Source: Rosa chinensis (taxonomy: Eukaryota; Streptophyta; Magnoliopsida; Rosales; Rosaceae). From it: a stretch of DNA of 64,000 nucleotides. The notes beneath the pieces are model-generated. The model was given only the letters and a program-made list of their open reading frames with translations. It did no database searches and had not been told where the DNA came from. Position numbers and translations under genes: made by a program. The stretch lies in assembly GCF_002994745.2 (NCBI RefSeq), contig NC_037091.1, positions 124,001 to 188,000 of the forward strand, given 5' to 3'. Numbering within the stretch: the first letter of the stretch is position 1; every line of letters starts with the position of its first letter. This document shows, in pieces, positions 35,171 to 46,700 of this stretch.

Positions 35171-37828
35171 TGTAACGTCCCGTATCTCAATTACCCGTTT
35201 GCTAGTCATTTGGACGGTAAACGACTTTTATTTTCACTTTTACTATCGTTTCAGTATGTTTAGTGGCCCTAAAAGTTGACTTTTCGTTCGGGTCAAAATT
35301 TGAGAAAATTTCCTTCATGAAAGTTGTAGAGGACGTTAAACCGAGCGCGTGCATATGTGGTACGTAAAAATCGGAGTTCGTGTGCGAAAGTTATGAGTGA
35401 TTTAAGAAAGTTACTGTTCATGGTAAGAAAATTATATATATAAGGAAAATTACTGTGGTAGGTTTCCAAAATCGGAAACCCACCTCTCTCTCCTCTCCCC
35501 CGATTTTCCCCTCTTTCTTCATCGGGAAATCCTTCTTCCCTTCGATTGGCCGCCGTCCGGCCATCACCCGGCAGAAAGCCGGCCACCACAGGGTCGCCTC
35601 CTCCCCCTGGTCACGCTGGTGCCCTTAGTTTTTGACGATTTGGCCGGAAAAGCTCGGATCGAAGCAAGGTTTGCTCCGGTTGCAGTTTTGGGGTTTCGCC
35701 GATTTCCAGCCACCTCCAGCCACCAGGTTAGCATCGAAGGTTCGGTTTTTGATGGTGATCATTTCCCCTAAGGTAGTTCAATCCAATTTGCAGTGTAGAT
35801 GTCAAATTGACAATTTTCCATTTCTAGGGTTCTTGAGCTTTTCTGGAAAATTTTCACCGGCTTGATTCGACCACTTCGAGGTAAAATTGGGTTGTGTTGT
35901 AGTTGAGAGAATCGATCAGTGTGTTGAGTAGGTGCTACTGTCAAAATATGGTGGCCATCGGAGGTAGTGGCCGCCGGCGCGTAGGGCCCACGCGCTGCCA
36001 CTGTGGCGGCGCGTGGAGGCGTGTGTGGGCAGTGTTTTAATTTCAGTTTTAGCCCTTTAAATTGTATAATTGTTGTAGAGGTTAATTATGTGATTTTGGT
36101 TAAGTTTGGGAGAAGTTTGACATGGATTATGAATTTCCGAAGTTTGGGAGTTTCGGTTGTTGAATTGTGGGAATCCGACCTTCGGATTTCCCTTGTTCCG
36201 ATATGGAATACATTAATCGACGGATGGATATTAATGGTGAAGTTTGGTAAGGATTGGTGAAGTTTGATTGGGTGTGGAAGAGGATTGGAGAAGTTGAGGT
36301 TATGGGTTTTGAGATTAATTATTGATTATCGTAAATAGTTATCAAATTGTTGTTTACGGATTATAATTGTGTACAGGACGTGTTACCGACCTATCGCTCG
36401 ACGAGGATCCTTACGCTTGGATACCACGTTAGCCGTATATCGTGAGTGGACTTTTATTTTTAAAGATTGATGCATGCATATATATTTATTTGCTTCCGAG
36501 TTGATTATTTTTTTTATCCATTTACCTTCTTGAGCATACGGTTATTTTCGGAAACGGTTTTGGTTAATTGATTTACTTGGAGATTTTATGGCGTGCGGGG
36601 TCACGTCATTGGATTACGCTTATCTTCTTTTATTTATTTATTTCCGATGTGATTTCCGGATTTATACTATTTATATTATACTTATATTCGGCAATTTGAG
36701 ATTTCTATGAGATTCGATGAAGTTAATCTTTATACTTATTTATATCCTATCTATTTTGAAGATGAGATTATCTTGGCGTGTGGGACACGTCTTTGGAAAT
36801 TCATTTACGAGAATTGGGGAAGTTTTATGGATTTATATGGTTTTCGGATTTTCTTTTGCCATACTTTGGGTGACTTATCATTGCTAGCATTGATTTTCCG
36901 CCTTTGTGGTGCGGTGATGGGATCACCGTAGCCCTCCGCCTTTGTGGCGCAGGTTACTGTCTTTGTGACAGTAATTCTGTAGCCCGGTATCCTATCGCTA
37001 CACTTAGTGGCGTAAGGGTATATTACGGGAGTCATGGGAGTATTTTTAGCCTGGGAGGCTATCACCCAAGCCTGGGAGGCTCATTCGTATGGCTATCGCC
37101 TTCCCCTACTCACTTTACTACTTAGCTAGCGGGGCTAGCTCGATTTTTGTTTAACCAGCGGGGCTGGTCTTATTTTCCGTAAGTATCGGAGTTCCAACTT
37201 TTTCTTTTAAATCGTATGTGACTAGCGGGGCTAGTCGGTTTTCACGAGTGGAACTCCTCTTGTTTATTTGTCATTAATCATTGCATGCATCGGAAGTTTT
37301 TAGAGAAATAAATGTGGGAAAGTATAAAATCCCTTTTAATTGAAATTGTTTATTTTTGTCCACTCACGCTAACGTTTTTCTTGTACTTTCCCCTGGGCCC
37401 TTCGGTTTCAAATGCCCAGTTCGCAGTGTAGCTGTTCGGCTTTAGGAGTTGAGGCTTAGCACCACCGCTGTCATCCATCCCTCGTAGGTTACTTGCTAAC
37501 CTACTTTGTGTATCGTTATTTCTTTTGGTTCTAGATTGCTCTGATAACCTTGAGTATTTTGTACTAATATTGTAACCTATGACTTGGTTGTAATTTGAGT
37601 TATTTGGATAATTTGGTACTCTAAATTGTGAAGTTGTGCGGTTTTGGGAGCAGGGTGGCTCCAGGAGTTTTTGGGAGGGTTGTTTAGAAGTGAAATTGAA
37701 ATTCTACAGGTTTTGGGTTACCCATTTTTAAGGGAGGTTATGCCGAAATTTTTGGTAAACCTTCTTTAAAGATGGGTCCCGCGGGGCCACTTCGGATTCC
37801 AGGGTGGAATCCGGGGCGGACCCTGTCA
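35171..37828 (+). mobile_element. Solo LTR (2658 bp), TSD GATAA
   Basis: The block starts TGTAACGTCC and ends GGACCCTGTCA, has TG...CA ends, and is flanked by GATAA on both sides (35166-35170 and 37829-37833). No internal retrotransposon region is present, so it is a solo LTR left by recombination between LTRs. A TATA box (GTATAAAATC, about 37321-37330) sits upstream of a putative R region. It is the same family as 51702-54545. It lies inside the hAT element upstream of the transposase start. Confidence 0.88.
36899..37236 (+). other. Cluster of short hairpins in the solo LTR (copy 1)
   Basis: Perfect stems close on a GGG loop at 36912-36928 (CGGTGAT/ATCACCG), 37047-37061 (TAGCCT/AGGCTA), 37069-37081 (AGCCT/AGGCT), 37124-37140 (AGCTAGC/GCTAGCT), 37154-37168 (ACCAGC/GCTGGT) and 37220-37236 (GACTAGC/GCTAGTC). 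Other stems close on TTTGT at 36937-36949 (CGCC/GGCG) and 36954-36974 (TTACTGTC/GACAGTAA). The arms differ between hairpins but always stay complementary. All lie upstream of the LTR TATA box. Confidence 0.85.
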
Positions 37829-38838
37829 GATAAATATAGCCATATAGGTAGATTTAGAATTATTGTGAAGTACTGTGTGAAGTGTGAACAAACATGACTT
37901 GATGGGTTTTTGGGTGTATCCAGCCATGATTGCAAATAGAATCATGATGTGGTTGGAGACTTGGAGCATGAGTGCTTTGGTAGCAGATAAAAGCAAAGAG
38001 GTACTATGGCCTCATTCAAACTTTGTTGTGAGAAAACTGAACTCTAAGCCTACGAAAAAGTTAAAAGACATCATTATGGTCATGGTGGTCAAAAAGCCAT
38101 AGAAACCAAGATACTTCCTCCATCCTCCCACGCACTAAGAAAATACTAGTAAAAAGAACTGTAAAGCCTTCAACATACCTTGTTAATTAATAATTATATG
38201 GTGGATGATAGAAAGAGAGCTTCTGTGTTATGAAGGAGGATTGAAAAAAAAAAAAAAATCAAAATTTCATATTTTGTCAGCTAAAAGTCGAAAACTGTGA
38301 AATACGAATTTAACAGAAATTTCAGAGAAATTTCGGACAAAATTTTGGTTTGAATTTTTAAATATATTTTCTGTGTGTAGATATTTCGGAAATTTAGAAT
38401 TTCGCGGAAATGTACGGAAAATTTCGGTAAATTTCGGGAAACTCCTGACGGAAATGATATAGCATATGAATTTCGTTTCAGTACTTCAAATTTACGGAAA
38501 TTTCGACGGAAATTTCGGCAGTTTCGGAGAAACTTAAAACCTACTTTTTGGAACAATAAGGTGGTGTTTGTTATGTGAGACTATTATTCCCCACCTTGAA
38601 ATGTCTAGGACTCTTCTAACTTGGGATATGCTATGTTAATACCTGACCCATGTTTGGTACTGCTTAGGACTAAAGAGCAGAATAGTCAAAATAGTCTTAT
38701 CCTATGTTTGTTTGTGTATTGGACTAAAAGTTGGTAATTTGTAGAGACATGAACGATTTTATGAGTTTGTGAGAAGAAAAGCAAATTGGAATGAGAAAGC
38801 TGAAGACAAATCCAGAAATTGTATTCCTTACGTGACCA

Positions 38839-38947
38839 GTTACAGTTTCTTGGTCAGTGACATGGTCAGTTACGTGACCAGTTACAGTTACTTGGTCAGT
38901 GACATAGTCAATTACATGGTCAGTTACGTGACCAGTTACAGTTACTT
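38839..38947. repeat. Tandem repeats of a gtgaccagttacagtt module
   Basis: The module 'acgtgaccagttacagtt(t/a)cttggtcagtgacat' recurs about two and a half times. Because 'gtgacca' and 'tggtca(g/c)' are inverted relative to each other, the block can fold on itself. It lies inside the PIF-like element. Confidence 0.8.
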
Positions 38948-38949
38948 GA

Positions 38950-39131
38950 CCCAGAATTGATCAACATCCAAAATCAATGAAAACAAACAACCAAAGAAGA
39001 AGAAGATAAAAACACAGACGTTGTTAAAAGAAAGAAAAAAAACCCAGAATTGATCAACATCCAAAATCAATGAAAACACCAACCAAAGAAGAAGATAAAA
39101 ACACAGACATTGTTAAAAGAAAAAAAAAACC
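38950..39131. repeat. Tandem duplication of about 93 bp
   Basis: The unit 'acccagaattgatcaacatccaaaatcaatgaaaac...' occurs at 38950 and again at 39043 with small indels. It lies inside the PIF-like element. Confidence 0.85.
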
Positions 39132-39636
39132 CAATCTTGAAATTGATCATTTCTTAGCAAATCAAGCTACCCAGACACCAATTGTTACAACCCATAAACA
39201 ATTGTTAATAGAAAATCAATCCATAGTCTTTAATTTAACAAATCACAGTAGATACATGAGAAGAAGAAGCTAGACAGGGTCGAAGGGAAGAGGGAATCAG
39301 AATCAAAGCAAAAGGAGCATGATAGAGAAAAGAAATTGAACAAGTTCAAGGAGGATGATGCGTGATCGAGAGTGGAGAGACGAGGCTGAAGCGCGAAAGA
39401 GAAGGAAAGACGAGGCTGAAGCGCGCGAAAGGGAAGGAGAGACTAATGCGTTGTTGAAGCCCGTGCTTCCACAGTCCGATGAGATTTGGGGGTTCTATGT
39501 AAGAAGGTCGGGAGCTGATGCGGGGACTCTCTAATCTCATTTAATTGAGTCCTCATGTGTGCCAAACGTGGGATGAGTCTTATTTTCTTACATAAGTTAC
39601 TCCAATCCAGTCCAGTCCCATGTAACAAACATAGCC

Positions 39637-39815
39637 TAAAGGTCTAAGGGGAGAGGTAGCCTCCATCCTCCAAGCCCAGGCCCTATTAACAACCCATGTA
39701 CAGAGGCCCTGAGTGATCAGGAGACTGACCGTTCTGTGGGAGTGAAAAGACCTCACACACACCTGAAGCCCACATTACTTACTCAATAGGTGCATGCATT
39801 CGTTCTCAGGCCTAC
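39637..39815. other. Short spacer, nothing recognised
   Basis: The stretch between the PIF-like element and the LINE poly-T tail shows no coding or repeat that I recognise. Confidence 0.4.
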
Positions 39816-39960
39816 TTTTTTTTTTTTGGTTACAACGAGGCCTAAAGGGCCTAAAGTAAAAAGAAACACTAGCCATAGAGGCTAACTTTCGATCTTCTGC
39901 TCCTCATAACTCCACAAATATCATCCATAAAAGCACTTGAAGCTTGAGGGGGGGGGGAGT

Positions 39961-40943
39961 ATTGTTATTTAACAATCCCAGGATCATGAGAGAGGCTGCT
40001 CTTAGCCATGGCATCTGCTGTCATATTGCTTGGCAAATGCTCATGTAAGTACGTGTAAGTACAAGTCCCCCAAGTCCCCAGTCAAGGAGAGCAATCTTGG
40101 TTGGGGAGTTGCCTAGCGGTTGAAGCGTTACTTCAGCTAGACTTACAAAAGCATAATTAGCGTCAGTGCATTATCAACCATGAATTTACTGAGCAAACGC
40201 TCTATACCCCTTCGGGTGGGCCTTTGCTAGGCCCCCCAGGGAGTCCCCCACTCCCCGGCTAAGATATACCTCCGTTTTGGCCGGTACATTGTTTGTTGAG
40301 GGGAAGCTGCGCGGAGCAGAGGGTGTTGGGTAGCGAGCCCAATCTTTAGTACCCTAGTGTCGGGTGTCAACGTGCCTGATCAGGGCTGTCGAACACTATT
40401 GACATGTCCCCTTACTTGTCCCGGAGGGACATTGCTTGACTACAACCCTGCGTTGCTGTCATCGTCAGAGTGAGGCGTTGCCTCGGGAAGCGCCATTGGC
40501 GGACATCCCTCCGCCCATTGAGAGCTATTAGAAGCGTCACGGCAATCTCTGTGAACTTGACGAGTGGTGTTGAGGTCAGCGGAGATTATTCTGCCTGATG
40601 GACGATAGGGAGAAGTTCCGCTAGCAGTGTTGCACTTAGCGGAGACTGTCTCACTTGCAAGATGAAAAGGGAGAAGTTCCGCTAGCGGTGTTGTGCTTAG
40701 CGGAGACTGTCTCGCTTTTCACGATTTGTTACCTGCCTTTTCGATTGTTGCTTTGGCTAGATTCTTCATCTGACGGTGCCCGACACGTGGCCAACATGTA
40801 TTGGGCTAGCGTGTGGAATAACGTCTCTGCAACATGCCCGTCTCCTCGCCATTAATGCGAGTGATTATTGATTATTGTTATTTAACAATCCCAGGATCAT
40901 GAGAGAGGCTGCTCTTAGCCATGACATCTGCTGTCATATTGCT
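39961..40943. repeat. 70-bp direct repeat flanking a GC-rich insert
   Basis: The sequences at 39961-40030 and 40874-40943 are identical except for one base. They encode the end of the LINE RNase H domain (minus strand, '...NMTADVMAKSSLSHDPG'). Between them lies about 840 bp of unlike DNA, including a duplicated module 'agaagttccgctagc(a/g)gtgttg(c/t)(a/g)cttagcggagactgtctc' (about 40611-40655 and 40672-40715). That block looks LTR-like, but its ends are not defined. Confidence 0.8.
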
Positions 40944-42195
40944 TTCTCTAAAAATATGCTTAATCTTCACATCTTCAAAACCATTAAGTAGAGACTTGCA
41001 ACTATTCAGAATGCTTCCAAGAGGATGGGAACTTCACAGCCTTCAACAATGAGTTTGATGAGAATGGCAGAGTCAGATTCAATTTCAATCTTATTAACCT
41101 GTAAATCAGTAGCAAGTTTCAAGCCAGAAAGCAAGCCCCAAGCCTCAGCAATAAGGACCTGTCCTTTACCAACATTAATCATAAAACCTGAAAGCCAATC
41201 ACCATTATGGTCACGTAGTACTCTACCAGCACCAATTTGTCTTGATTGACCAGCTCTTGTGCCATCCACATTAAGTTTCACATAACCATCATCAGGCATG
41301 GTCCAAGAAAACATGTTGAAACAATATTGATCCACCAAGCTAAGTTTAGATTGAGCATGAGACCACTCAATCGTAGCATTCAGACTGATGTGAGAGGTAT
41401 TATAGGGTCTATGAAAACCAACATAAAAAATATCCTTATTTCACCATTTCCACAAATACCAACAAATGAAGACAAAGATACTACACCACTGAATATTATT
41501 GGAGTAACTAACATTATAGTGGAGATTTGCAGCAAGCCATCCAATCCAATCAAGGTTAAAAGTGTGTTTCATAGCAGTAGGCCAATTGAAAGTTCTCCAA
41601 ACAGCCATGGCTTTCGGACAATCCCTGAAAAGGTGAAGAAGAGTCTCGGGCATGAGGGCACAAGTATGACATTTATCATCACCAGAAAAGTTTCTTTTAA
41701 CCCTTTGGACATTTGTGAGAATTTTCCCATGAACAACAGACCATAGAAAAGTTTTCAGTTTGGGGGAGATATTAAGATACTAGATGAAATTCCACTTGAA
41801 AAGATTGGGCTCAGACATATCAAAAAGGCTATTGTAAGCCGATTTAACAGTAAAGCGACCATTAGAAGTATATCCCCATATTTGAATATCAGGGCCACAC
41901 CCCTCAAACCCAGGAGGAATGCTCAAGATCTGTTGAATAAATGTCTCAGGCGAACAAATTTGTAATTTATCAATGTCCCATCCATTGTTGTTCCAAAAGA
42001 TACTTACAGTATCATCATTCATCAATGTTAGCCAAATAACCAGGCAAAGCTACATCAATGAGAGGAAATGTACCCAGCCAATGATCAGTCCAAAACTTTA
42101 CAGTCATGCCATCCCCAATTCTCCATATAAGACCTTGCCTTAGAAGAGAGGCTCCATGAGCAATGCTCCTCCACGTGCTTGAGCTCCAAGAGGGA
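40860..42195 (-). pseudogene. LINE ORF2 C-terminal part (zf-RVT and RNase H)
   Basis: Minus-strand frames encode the end of an L1 ORF2. First comes sequence of the type GLIWRIGDGMTVKFWTDHW (about 42130-42080). Then a zf-RVT region (41653-41441, with PETLLHLFRDCPKA) and an RNase H domain (41338-41006 and onward, VKLNVDGTRAG, EAWGLLSGLKLA, IEIESDSAILIKL). Stops and shifts separate the pieces (for example tandem stops near 42017), so it cannot make an active protein. RNase H of this type is common at the C-terminus of plant L1 elements. Confidence 0.8.
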
Positions 42196-42224
42196 GGAGA
42201 ATAGTCTAGTTAGTTAGCTTCATT

Positions 42225-42424
42225 AATGGAAGTTGTGCTGACAACTGTGGCATGCGAGTGTGTTTATGTTCGAGCAATGCTTATTAAGGCATTGATCTGG
42301 ATGCAAAGTCCGCATGATTTGTTTGATCAACTAGAATCTATAATTGCATCAGAGCTTTCTGATCCAGCTTGACCAGCCACGCTCTTGAATGATATTTTAC
42401 TCACTTTGCATGCTCGGTTTAAGG
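42225..42424 (+). pseudogene. TPLATE gene fragment (one exon plus intron start)
   Basis: About 66 codons read EVVLTTVACECVYVRAMLIK and then ALIWMQSP, SIIASELSDPA, stop, PATLLNDILLTLHARFK. This closely resembles a segment of TPLATE, the plant endocytic TSET/TPLATE-complex subunit. A TGA (42372-42374) replaces the expected tryptophan codon. The exon ends at a normal donor (AAG/GTATGT, about 42424) and intron-like sequence follows, so this is a genomic rather than cDNA-derived copy. It sits between a LINE remnant and a Copia element, far from any other TPLATE exon. Confidence 0.75.
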
Positions 42425-42914
42425 TATGTGGTAGAAATGAAAGTGCCATTTTTAAGAATTTCATCGGTACAGAATTCTTCACATTTTACGTGAATTAGTT
42501 TTAGCCAACTTAACTAACTTGTTCCCATCAGCTTACCATGCTAGTGTGTTGTTGTTTCTGTTGAAAGCGGTTTATGTTTTTTGATTTCCACTTGTAGTCT
42601 ATTTTGGTTATACATGACTAAATCTTGTCTTAAAATAATGAGAAGTAAAAGTACCCACTTATAAGTTGGGAGCTTTCATATCTATAATAAAAGAAAACAG
42701 GGGTTAGCCTTTAGAAGTTTACTGTGTAGGAATAGATCATGAAGATACAAGAATGCCTAAAGTTCAGATCAAAGGAGAGCAGAACAACTTTGCGTTCTAT
42801 ACAATCAAGGTTTCAGGCTATTCTAAAGCTACTAAACTGTCAACTGACAGGCTCCCTGTAATCCAAAAAGACAAGGTGTATTGTTGGAGTGTGAGTATAG
42901 ATTTTTTGAAGATA
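42425..42914. other. Unassigned sequence between TPLATE fragment and Copia
   Basis: The first part is probably the TPLATE intron. An open frame (42753-43040, starting MPKVQIKGEQNNFAF) runs into the Copia LTR and matches no family that I recognise. Confidence 0.4.
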
Positions 42915-42919
42915 CAGTG

Positions 42920-43116
42920 TGTTAGTGTGAGTCATCGTTCCCTATTAGGAATAGACTACAAGGGAATATATTGTTGTAACTACTTACCTTGTATATGTTG
43001 TGTAGTACGGTTGTACACAATAGTTGTAGTACGATTGTAACCTATATATATACACCACAGAATGGGTGTAATATTATATCAGAAAATTCATTCTCCATAA
43101 CTTGTCTTATTTGACT
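42920..43116 (+). repeat. Copia 5' LTR
   Basis: 197 bp starting TGTTAGTGTGAG. It contains a TATATATATA stretch near 43040 that may serve as promoter TATA. Confidence 0.92.
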
Positions 43117-43778
43117 TGGTATCAGAGCAAAGATCCGAAAAGGACTTTGTCTCTTTTTTTCCTTTTATTCTTCTCTCAATCCGAGGAAGACAGTTTGCTT
43201 AAAACCCAGTTATTTGGGTTAGACGACGTCGTTCTCTACTATTGGTAATAGTAGACGTCGTTCTTCATCTTCGATCGGCTTCGTCTTCAGTCCAAGACCG
43301 CCGTCTCTCATCTTCAATCGGCTTCGTCTTTGTATTCAGTTCAAGACTGCTGTCGCTCGTCTCCAAGACCGCTGTCGCTCGTCTTAGACCAGCCCACAGG
43401 CCAGTTCGTTGCAGCTCATAGCCCAGTTCACAGTTCGGCCACTCTCTGCTACCGCCCAGTTTTCCGACGGTCGGTGCTAGTTCATACCGGTCGCACGCCT
43501 CCGGTCTGATTGCTTCCATCTCCGGTCAGGTCGCCCCACTCTTCATCCTCAGCTAATTCCAGATCGATCTCGATCTCTTCAGTGAGTCAACCCGCCTCAA
43601 CTCGGTCAACTCGGTGAGTGAGTCAACTCGTCTCAACTCGGTCAACCCATTCAGCTTAGTCAAACAGGTTCAAAAAAAAAAATTGTTACTATTTGTTTTA
43701 TTTTGTTTGGAGACATCTGTTATTCTTATTTCCGTTGCGCACTTTGGGATTTGTGTATTTTTCTATTGTATTATTGCA

Positions 43779-46700
43779 ATGGGTGGTGATGACAGTGAAG
43801 GTCAGAGTTCTAAGACCAATGAGGTCCAGAGGGTTGAAGTCTCTGTTAAGAGCTCAGAAGGTGGTTCTTTTGGGGGTACCAAACTCACTGGTGCTAATTT
43901 TCGAACATGGAAGAAGATTATGTCTGTTTATCTCCGTGGGATACACAAAATGGGGCATGTGACTGGAACAATCAAGACTCCTAGTGAAGATGATGTGGAG
44001 GCCTATGCTAAGTGGGAAGATGATGATGGGTTTGTAATGTCAATTCTATTTCGAGCCATGACTGATGATGTGCTACAGATGGTGGAGGAGTGTGAAACTG
44101 CTGAGGCGATATGGAAGACGTTGGGAGATCTCTATACAAATGAGTCTGATTTTATACAGGTTCATGAATTGATGTGCAAAGCTGCTAATATGCAACAGAA
44201 TGGGCAACCAGTAGCTGTGTATTTCACTAAGCTGAAGAATGTATGGGCTGAAATTGATCAGAAGCGTCCTTGCAAGATCAAGAATCAGGAAGATCTTGTG
44301 TGGTACCAGAAGGAGAAGGAGCTAGAAAGGGTTCATGTGTTCTTGAGAGGACTTGATGAGAAGCATAGCAGTGCCAAGGGAGAATTTCTCAGAATGACAG
44401 ACCCTCCTAGTTTGAACACAGCTTTTACATACATCTGCAAGGATGAGTCTCAGCAGGAAAGTGTCAAACATGCATAGGTTGAAGTATCTAGCCTAGCCAT
44501 TCAGGCCAAGTCACCGGCACCTTTCCTTCAGCAACAGAGTTCAGCCCCACTTCATCAGCAAGGTTTCCCACAAGGCTTCACCAACCGCCCTTGTCCTCAA
44601 TGTTCTTATTGCAACGACCTTGGGCATGTTTGGGAGACTTGTTGGAAGTTGAACCCACACCTGAAACCTAAAAAGCAAGGTTATCGTCCTAAGGCGAAAG
44701 CAGCTGCTGTTCAATTGGTCCAAGAACCAGATTTCTATGGAGTGGCTGGCCAATATCATCATACAGCAGGTGGAGCTACTCCTACAGCCTCTATAGCTGG
44801 TCGAGGTAAAATTGGTATGGCTTTAAAGGTTTCTAACTTTGTTGGTTCTGATACATGGATTATTGATTCTGGTGCCTCCGATCATATGACTTATGACAAA
44901 TCATATTTTACTGAGTTATCTTCCCCACCAGTGTCCTATGTAACCAATGCCAATGGTGAGGCTTTTCCTGTGTTAGGGTCAGGGTCAGTGCGTATTACTC
45001 CCACTTTAGAACTTCATAATGTGTTATATGTGCCTGACTTATCTCATCACTTGATATTTGTCCCACAGTTGAACACTGAGTCTAAATGCTCTGTAACCTT
45101 TTATCCAATGTATGTGATTTTTCAGGATCTTCTCACCAGGGAGATAGTCGATCGGAGGTATCTGAGGGGCAGGTTGTTCCATCTGGATCCGACATACGCA
45201 GGAGAGAAACCAGGAGCACAGTCCCGAGCCGCTTTGACTTCGAATTCTGATAAGTTAAGTGAAATTTGGTTGTGGCATCGCCGTTTAGGGCATCCATCTT
45301 TTAGTCTTATGAAAAAAACCATGCCTACTCTGTTTATTGGTGTGGATGAGTCAGTTTTACATTGTGAAACATGTGTTTTGGCCAAGAGTCATCGTGCTAC
45401 TTATTCTCCTAGTGTTTCTAATAAAAGTGTTATTCCTTTTGAGTTGATTTATTCTGATGTTTAGGGACCTTCTAGAGAGCCCACTGTATCGGGTATGAGA
45501 TATTTTGTGTTGTTTATTGATGATTGTACGAGATTGTCATGGGTTGCTCTTCTTAAAACCAAAGATGAAGTCTTCCCTGCTTTTCAAACATTTCGTAATC
45601 TTGTTCAAACACAATATCATAGCACCATTAAAGTCCTTCGTTCTGACAATGGGGGGGAGTATGTTAACCATGTGTTCCAAGAGTTTTTTAAAACTCATGG
45701 GATTGTTCACCAAACCACGTGTCCGCAAACACCAGAACAGAATGGAGTGTCCGAAAGGAAAAACCGTCATTTACTTGATATGGCTCGTGCCCTTCTTTTT
45801 AGTGCTCATATGCCTAAGTATCTTTGGGGCGATGCTATACATGCTTCCTCTCATCTTATCAATCGTCTTCCATCCAGTGTCCTCCAGGGAAAAATTCCAT
45901 TTGCGGTTCTCGCCTCTCATGTCTCCTTACCATCATTTCATAATCTTCCAGCTCGTGTTTTTGGTTGTGTTGCTTTTGTTCATGTGCCCAAAAACCAGAG
46001 ATCTAAGTTGGATGCCCGGGCCCTTAAGTGTGTGTTTGTTGGCTATGGAGGCTATCATAAGGGGTACAAGTGCTATCATCCACCAACCAGAAAGTATTAT
46101 GTCACTATGGATGTTACTTTCTTTAAAGACATGAATTATTTCTCCTCTTCAGATAAAGCTCTTCAGGGGGAGAATTCATATTTTGAAGAGCTATATCATG
46201 GAGAGGGGGGGGAATCAGAAGGAGAAGGAGAAGCCACACAGCCAGGAGGTATTTTGACGGATCCGGTTGAGACTATTAGATCGCCGCTTCCAGCAGCAGA
46301 GGCTCCAGACACCCAAGCACCAGTTTCCATCACTCAGAATGAGGTGGAAGACACAACTGCCCCTCCTGCCATCGCTTCTACCCCTGACCCACAACTTCCT
46401 GGTACTGAAGATCACCCTTTTGAGGTATGTCCATCCACTGATACTAGTAGTAGTGAGTCTAATGTTGAGCAATATGTGTTACCACATAGGACCACTCGAG
46501 GTCAATCAGCCAAAAGATATGAACCTACTCTTACTGCCAAATCAAAATACCCAGTAGCAAACTATATGTCCACTAAGATGTTGTCCAAGTCATATGAATC
46601 ATTTGTGAATCAAATATCTGCTGTATCAGTACCTAACAAAGTGCAGGATGCATTGAGGGATCCAAAGTGGAGGAAGGCTATGGATGAAGAGATGGAGGTG

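Larger units (their letters stand above)
30940..38544 (-). mobile_element. hAT-superfamily DNA transposon, interrupted by a solo LTR
   Basis: TTTTTGGAA at 30931-30939 and 38545-38553 is an 8- to 9-bp target duplication as expected for hAT. The ends are short inverted repeats (left AGGTTTCAAATTTC, right complement AGGTTTTAAGTTTC). Both subterminal regions are packed with 'aatttcgg'-type motifs (30945-31030 and 38290-38530), typical transposase-binding arrays. The element encodes a hAT transposase on the minus strand (31508-34574). Without the LTR at 35171-37828 it is about 4.9 kb. Its left end lies 390 bp upstream of the SS5 start codon. Confidence 0.8.
38560..39636. mobile_element. PIF/Harbinger-like non-autonomous element, TSD TAA
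   Basis: The left end (GGTGGTGTTTGTTATGTGAGAC) and the complement of the right end (GGCTATGTTTGTTACATGGGAC) are 22-bp inverted repeats with few mismatches. TAA flanks both sides (38557-38559 and 39637-39639). The left TSD starts just 3 bp beyond the hAT target duplication. The interior has two tandem-repeat blocks and no transposase. Confidence 0.75.
39816..42195 (-). mobile_element. LINE (L1) remnant, minus strand, with internal insertion
   Basis: A T-run (39816-39827) marks the 3' poly-A end on the minus strand. Moving right come a 3' UTR, the RNase H end, an unrelated GC-rich block (40031-40873), then RNase H again and zf-RVT coding up to about 42195. The upstream part of ORF2 and all of ORF1 are missing. 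I could not find a TSD at the right end. Confidence 0.65.

Noticed and set aside
35171..37828. Protein genes within the solo LTR
   Set aside because: Open frames are all short, unlike known domains, and not shared with the sister LTR at 51702.
38839..38947. CRISPR-like array
   Set aside because: Repeats are contiguous, few and inside a plant DNA transposon; a plant nuclear genome would not carry CRISPR.
43265..43519. Minus-strand ORF in the Copia leader
   Set aside because: It overlaps the untranslated leader after the primer binding site, is antisense to the element and matches nothing recognised.
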